This document shows positions 59,801 to 64,000 of a DNA stretch of 64,000 bases, piece by piece. Position numbers and translations under genes: made by a program. Position 1 is the first letter of the stretch, and each line of letters starts with the position of its first letter. The stretch is from assembly GCA_964019135.1 (NCBI GenBank), contig OZ025256.1, positions 23,319,911 through 23,383,910 of the forward strand, in the 5' to 3' direction. The stretch is from Arenicola marina. Taxonomy: Eukaryota > Annelida > Polychaeta > Arenicolidae. A model generated the notes under the pieces. The model did not search any database, had not been told where the DNA came from, and worked only from the letters and a program-made list of their open reading frames with translations.

Positions 59801-61440
59801 TGTACAAGGAGAAGTAGGAGGGGCATATTTATGTGATTATGACGTTGAAATTGCTTATTTAGTATGCAAATAAAATGAACACAACTGACTGGTCTCGTTG
59901 CCGATCACGTGGGTCGGAGGGGGCGAGAGTTGGGTCCGTAAGTTCAAGACGACCGGGGCTGAATATGTCGTCCTCGAATAGAATATAAGCATAGGGTTCG
60001 ACGAAATATTCTGCCTCGGCATTTCCAACTTCCGGGCTCCAGCTATCGTCCCACCGTAGCCCCGATGTCTGGCCACGCCACTGTCAACTGTAAAGCTATC
60101 AAACTGTACGGCGTTTGTCTTTCACGACTTGCATGTGGGTGCATATAACTGTCCTACCTTGCTAACTTCGTCTGTTTTACTGCTGTGATCCGACGTTGGC
60201 CATCATAATGTGTATCCTCTGGGGGCTCTGCAAGGAAGGGAAAACTATTGAGTTTTGGACGACTTGCATAGAAATACGAGAAGATGTGATAATGATAATG
60301 CCGGCGTGTGGGAAGGCGGGGGGCTGGTGGGGAGTTCCTTACCTTAATCGGTCGGTAGGCTGAAAAACAGGTCATTGACCCCCCCCCCCCTTCCCTTCCC
60401 TACCCCACCCCCCACCATCCCACTGTCGCCGGTCGCCATGCAGACACACCGCCCATGTGTGTATTTCTTGCTCGCGCCTCGCTTCCAGGGGACTTCGGTC
60501 CCAGAATAGCGGTCACGTGACGCTCATGGCTCGTCCAGCGCCTCGCCTGGTTTCTGTACTGGCCGCTAGGAGAAGTGGCTGCTAACGACCCCCCGCACGT
60601 GACGAACACCCCGTCTCAGGGCAACGGAAGGGACACTTCCGCACTTGATCTAGGACATCAGCTTTTTCCCCCGTGTCAGCCAAGGTCACCGCAAGGGCAC
60701 GCCGCCATTATGCGGCGAGAGGTTTATCCGCTGCGGTGTTTAATCACTCTTATATTGCTGTATCGGAGGATGCGGAGGAGAGGGAGGGGAAGGGGGTCTG
60801 CTCCTTAAGTCTCGCTCGCGCACGCTAGCTCTCGTGCTGGCTAGATGTGAACTAGTCGGGTTGTAGCCCGACATTCAGCTTAAAATTCTATGTTCGGTCA
60901 AACCATGGCCAACAGGCGATATATCCAGTAATAAAGCAAGGCAATGTAATTAGCAACCATTTGTCGAGTAGATCGATGAAATAGTGTAAATACTATCGAT
61001 TTGATGTTGGTAAAACTTTAAAAGTCCGCAATGTGGGAACGATAAAGTAAACAGGTGTATTTCACTGGGATTTGCCGCCCGTCTCTGTCCGGTCGGCTAT
61101 ATCGCGCCGCGGCGGCAGTGTATGTTTCCACAATGGGAACCAATCCATTGTACTAATTTTGCGCCGTAAGAAGTGACATGTTAGCTGTGTCTGTCTTCCT
61201 GCGACCGGTGCTCGTGCACGACTGCTAGAAACTGTCATACCCCACGTCTTACGAGGATAGCAAGCGTCAGCAATCTAACTTAGGCTTAACTCTATTCTGT
61301 ATGAAACCACCGCTAAGCTTTAGCCATTATGGACTGTGTTTGTGCTGCCTATGAAATAAATAAATAAAAAAAAACATTATAACCCCCCCACCCCCACCCT
61401 TTCGTACGTAATAGTTGCTGAATGTATTTTCTTCTCCTAC
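59801..61440. other. Unique DNA with splice-like signals, no complete gene
   Basis: This is among the longest non-repetitive stretches. It contains the reverse-strand splice-like cluster (59859-60359), a CpG-bearing region (60460-60840), and ordinary DNA to 61440. No protein family was recognised on either strand. Confidence 0.45.
59859..60359 (-). other. Candidate spliced exons (one of 17 bases), reverse strand
   Basis: On the reverse strand, CTGTTTTTCAG is followed by a 17-base segment (60343-60359) ending TTAAG and then GTAAGG. Next, TTTTCCCTTCCTTGCAG precedes a 70-base segment (60158-60227) ending GCAAG and then GTAGGA. A third acceptor-like TTGACAG precedes an open stretch (60080 down to 59859). 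Introns would be 115 and 77 bp. The coding reading is weak: the only open frame of the middle exon meets a TAA if joined from the 17-base exon. The set may be untranslated or non-coding RNA exons, or chance. Confidence 0.2.
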
Positions 61441-61677
61441 CTTCAGACTCAACAATGACGACCACATGTTTCCTTCCTTGGTACAGAACCTTGACGCAGT
61501 TTGGTCAGTATTACAACTGATGTACGCACCTACACAGCTAACATGAACACCTACCAACGTTGAGGGTCCACGCATACAATATGGTAAACCGGTTCTTATG
61601 TCTAGTTCAGTGAAACACGCCACGACATTTGGCTTCGAAAGGTCATAACATTGAGTCAATGGTGACACATCAACCAT
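61441..61677 (-). CDS. Candidate exon with strong 5' splice site, unidentified
   Basis: A reverse-strand open frame runs from ATG at 61675-61677 for 79 codons to SSLLSLK. The sequence there is CTGAAG followed by GTAGGAG, a good 5' splice site at 61441/61440. It has six Cys (TQCYD, VACF, LPYC, VSC, ISC, RFC) and balanced composition. I recognise no family. The first 39 or so codons coincide with the left arm of the perfect 119-bp inverted repeat, so the same peptide text occurs on the plus strand at 61979-62095. If phase 0 continues into the 17-base segment at 60343-60359 and then 60158-60227, the frame ends after about 13 more codons. It could be a first or internal exon, part of a repeat, or chance. 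Confidence 0.25.
61555..61673 (-). repeat. Inverted repeat, left arm (119 bp)
   Basis: By eye this is an exact reverse complement of 61977-62095. It begins CAACGTTGAGGG and ends GTGACACATCAA. Identity ends abruptly at both edges. The arms are 303 bp apart. Confidence 0.97.
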
Positions 61678-61696
61678 CAATATAAATAGCCATCCA

Positions 61697-61704
61697 TGAC
61701 GTCA
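61697..61704. promoter_or_regulatory. CRE core TGACGTCA in inverted-repeat spacer
   Basis: A perfect CREB/ATF palindrome lies 20 bp upstream of the candidate reverse-strand ATG at 61675-61677. It is one of three regulatory-type motifs within the 303-bp spacer. Confidence 0.3.
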
Positions 61705-61825
61705 TATCGTCTCGCTGCCTTCTACCCCCGGGCCACCGATCTCCACCGACACCTTGCGGCTCGTCCCGTCAGTAATCACTCACGTATTGATTACACCCAC
61801 GCGCCATGTTCATTTAATCACCACA

Positions 61826-61869
61826 GTTACCATGGTAATATAACGTCCCAGTGAGAAATGTCACGTGAC
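61826..61869. promoter_or_regulatory. X-box-like site and E-box in inverted-repeat spacer
   Basis: GTTACCATGGTAAT (61826-61839) matches the RFX X-box except for the last base. GTCACGTGAC (61860-61869) is a perfect E-box palindrome, identical to those at 5867 and 5905. They sit near the middle of the spacer between two outward-reading exon-like arms. Confidence 0.33.
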
Positions 61870-61976
61870 CACGCGAGCGAGCCTAACATGATACGAAAAC
61901 ATGTAGGCGGTCAGCTGTCAAACTTAATATCACTGACGAATGTGAATCATTAGCCGCGTGTATCGGGTATAGTTGT

Positions 61977-62095
61977 TTGATGTGTCACCATTGACTCAAT
62001 GTTATGACCTTTCGAAGCCAAATGTCGTGGCGTGTTTCACTGAACTAGACATAAGAACCGGTTTACCATATTGTATGCGTGGACCCTCAACGTTG
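61977..62095 (+). repeat. Inverted repeat, right arm (119 bp)
   Basis: This exact partner of 61555-61673 reads in the same sense on the plus strand. Its frame is open from 61973 (just after a TAG) to a TGA at 62129-62131 and carries the same SPLTQCYDLSKP text. Beyond 62095 it diverges from the left copy. At that point the left copy has TTG followed by GTAGGT, itself splice-donor-like. Confidence 0.97.
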
Positions 62096-62870
62096 ATGTA
62101 CGATGTACCGAGGCATGCGCTGATGCTCTGACGCTTGGCATCCTGCACTGACCTCTGCGTACTTTATCACGGGTCAAATGTCCATCTCTGTTTAACAGGA
62201 AGATTTAACACATGCCGGTATCCGATGGCTAACGTCACTGATAACAGCAGCCAATCAGCTTCCATGTAAGGGCGGCCAGGTGCAGTGAGCGTGACAAACG
62301 CAAGCTGACATATCACATTAGCGCTACCATCACGCCGCCGGAGAACCTATTCCCGTGTCAGCCCCATCACTGGACACAACGGGAGCCTTTAAATCTACAG
62401 ACACGAAAAAAAACCCTGCCCTCTGGGTTACATGTTTTCTTTGTTAGAACCCTATCGATCAAAGTCTCGCTCGGCGTCGCAATTTCCGCTTCGTAATGTC
62501 TTTACATGGAAACACAAAAAACATATAGGTCGCAATTAAATTCTGCTAGAAAACAAGGCGTAAAACTCAGCTGGCTAACATATCAAATTTGTGCTTTGCA
62601 ACCAAATTGCACATATTGAATTTTTTTCTCGCCTCTGACTGTCCCCAGTTTTGACGCGGCTCACTACAGCGCTCGTCCCACAATGACAGTAATCAAACCC
62701 GTCGTGAGCCTGACGCCCCTGGGGCCCAGCCCCACCGGAAGCGGAAGAGGAATGTCCCCTGGGAATAATGCCCGCTGGGAAGACGCGAAGGAATCTCCAA
62801 GTGGTATGACACAGTTAACGTTTGTCATCACAAATTGCTTATATCTATAGTGGCATCAAAAGTCACCGTG
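62096..62870. other. Unique DNA, no supported gene
   Basis: About 775 bp of ordinary single-copy sequence precedes the terminal array. No open frame or RNA signature is convincing. Confidence 0.5.
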
Positions 62871-62875
62871 ATTAG

Positions 62876-64000
62876 GAGGCAATTTCACGAGACCAGGGGT
62901 CAGTTTCACAAAAAACCGGGGGTCAGTTTCACGGAGACCAGGGGTCAGTTTCACGGAGACCACGGGTCAGTTTCACGGAGACCACGGGTCAGTTTCACGA
63001 GACCAGGGGTCAGTTTCACAAAAAAACCGGGGGTCAGTTTCACGGAGACCAGGGGTCAGTTTCACGTAGACCAGGGGTCAGTTTCACGGAGACCAGGGGT
63101 CAGTTTCACGGAGACCAGGGGTCAGTTTTACGGAGACCACGGGTCAGTTTCACGGAGACCACGGGTCAGTTTCACGGAGACCAGGGGTCAGTTTCACGGA
63201 GACCAGGGGCCAGTTTCACGTGGACCAGGGGCCAGTTTCACGGAGGCCAGGGGTCAGTTTCACGGAGACTAGGGGTCAGTTTCACGGAGACCAGGGGCCA
63301 GTTTCACGTGGACCAGGGGCCAGTTTTACGTGGACCAGGGGTCAGTTTCACGGAGACCAGGGGTCAGTTTTACGGAGACCAGGGGTCAGTTACACGGAGA
63401 CCAGGGGCCAGTTTCACGGAGACCAGGGGCCAGTTTCACGGAGACCAGGGGTCAGTTTCACGGAGACCAGGGGTCAGTTTCACGTGGACCAGGGGCCAGT
63501 TTCACGGAGACCAGGGGCCAGTTTCACGGAGACCAGGGGTCAGTTTCACGTGGACCAGGGGCCAGTCTTACGTGGACCAGGGGCCAGTTTCACGGAGACC
63601 AGGGGTCAGTTTTACGGAGACCAGGGGTCAGTTTCACGTGGCCCAGGGGTCAGTTTGACGGAAACCAGGGGCCAGTTTGACGGAGACCAGGGGTCAGTTT
63701 AAAGGAGACCAGGAGTCAGTTTCACGGAGACCAGGGGCCAGTTTCACGGAGACCAGTGGCCAGTTTCACGGAGACCAGGGGTCAGTTTCACGTGGACCAG
63801 GGGCCAGTTTCACGGAGAGCAGGGGTCAGTTTCACGGAGACCAAGGGTCAGTATCACTGAGACCACGGGTCAGTTTGACGGAGACCAGGGGCCAGTTTCA
63901 CGGAGATCAGGGGTCGGTTTGACGGAGACCAGGGGTCAGTTTCACGGAGACCAGGGGTCAGTTTCACGGAGACCAGGGGTCAGTTTCACGTGGACCAGGG
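62876..64000. repeat. 22-bp minisatellite, runs off the window (at least 51 copies)
   Basis: The core is CAGTTTCACGGAGACCAGGG plus GT or GC. Early copies include AAAAAACCGG variants, and later ones CACGTGGACC (E-box-containing) and TTTTACGG. All forward frames stay open because the unit lacks stops. The array continues beyond base 64000. Confidence 0.96.

Overview
This window looks like eukaryotic, almost certainly invertebrate animal DNA. My best guess is a marine mollusc or another lophotrochozoan. The reasons are a tRNA-derived SINE with an AACC-repeat tail, a decayed Tx1/L1-like LINE with a poly(A) end, canonical GT/AG splice-like signals in the unique DNA, and no bacterial-style gene packing. 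A run of exactly 200 Ns at 14959-15158 marks a scaffold gap. The species is inference; no gene here identifies it.

The dominant content is tandem repeat. About 25 different minisatellite or microsatellite families make up roughly two thirds of the window. In order (unit length): 1.2 kb (43 bp), 1.7-2.5 kb (34 bp), 3.2-4.1 kb (33 bp, GC-rich), 4.8-5.75 kb (TGTGGG hexamer), 6.1-14.7 kb (17 bp), 17.3-18.3 kb (21 bp), 18.6 kb (18 bp), 18.9-22.8 kb (33 bp), 22.8-24.1 kb (12 bp), 25.0-25.5 kb (the 18-bp family again), 25.8 and 26.1 kb (25/29 and 18 bp), 27.2-30.7 kb (64 bp), 32.0 kb (30 bp), 32.45-35.36 kb (29 bp), 36.3-40.5 kb (32 bp), 40.5-41.1 kb (31 bp), 43.5 kb (44 bp), 44.1-48.2 kb (34 bp), 48.2-48.9 kb (15 bp), 49.1-51.1 kb (36 bp), 51.5 kb (G-rich), 52.25-53.2 kb (29 bp), 54.1-55.7 kb (40 bp), 56.7-59.6 kb (30 bp) and 62.9 kb to the window end (22 bp). 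Most large arrays also show a second, higher-order period.

The very long open frames inside these arrays (up to about 1,500 codons) follow from stop-free repeat units and are not genes. When the unit length is not a multiple of three, all three frames of one strand stay open. I do not annotate them as CDS.

The unique DNA between arrays holds a SINE (2.7 kb) and a second copy of its 3' end (1.5 kb), a dead LINE (41.3-43.3 kb), a few exon-like stretches of low confidence (35.7, 59.9-60.4, 61.4-61.7 kb), and isolated CTCF-, RFX-, CRE- and E-box-like motifs. The most unusual non-tandem structure is a perfect 119-bp inverted repeat at 61555-61673 / 61977-62095. Its arms read as the same exon-like sequence pointing outward from a 303-bp spacer rich in regulatory-type palindromes. 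I found no complete, confidently functional protein-coding gene, and no multi-gene system.
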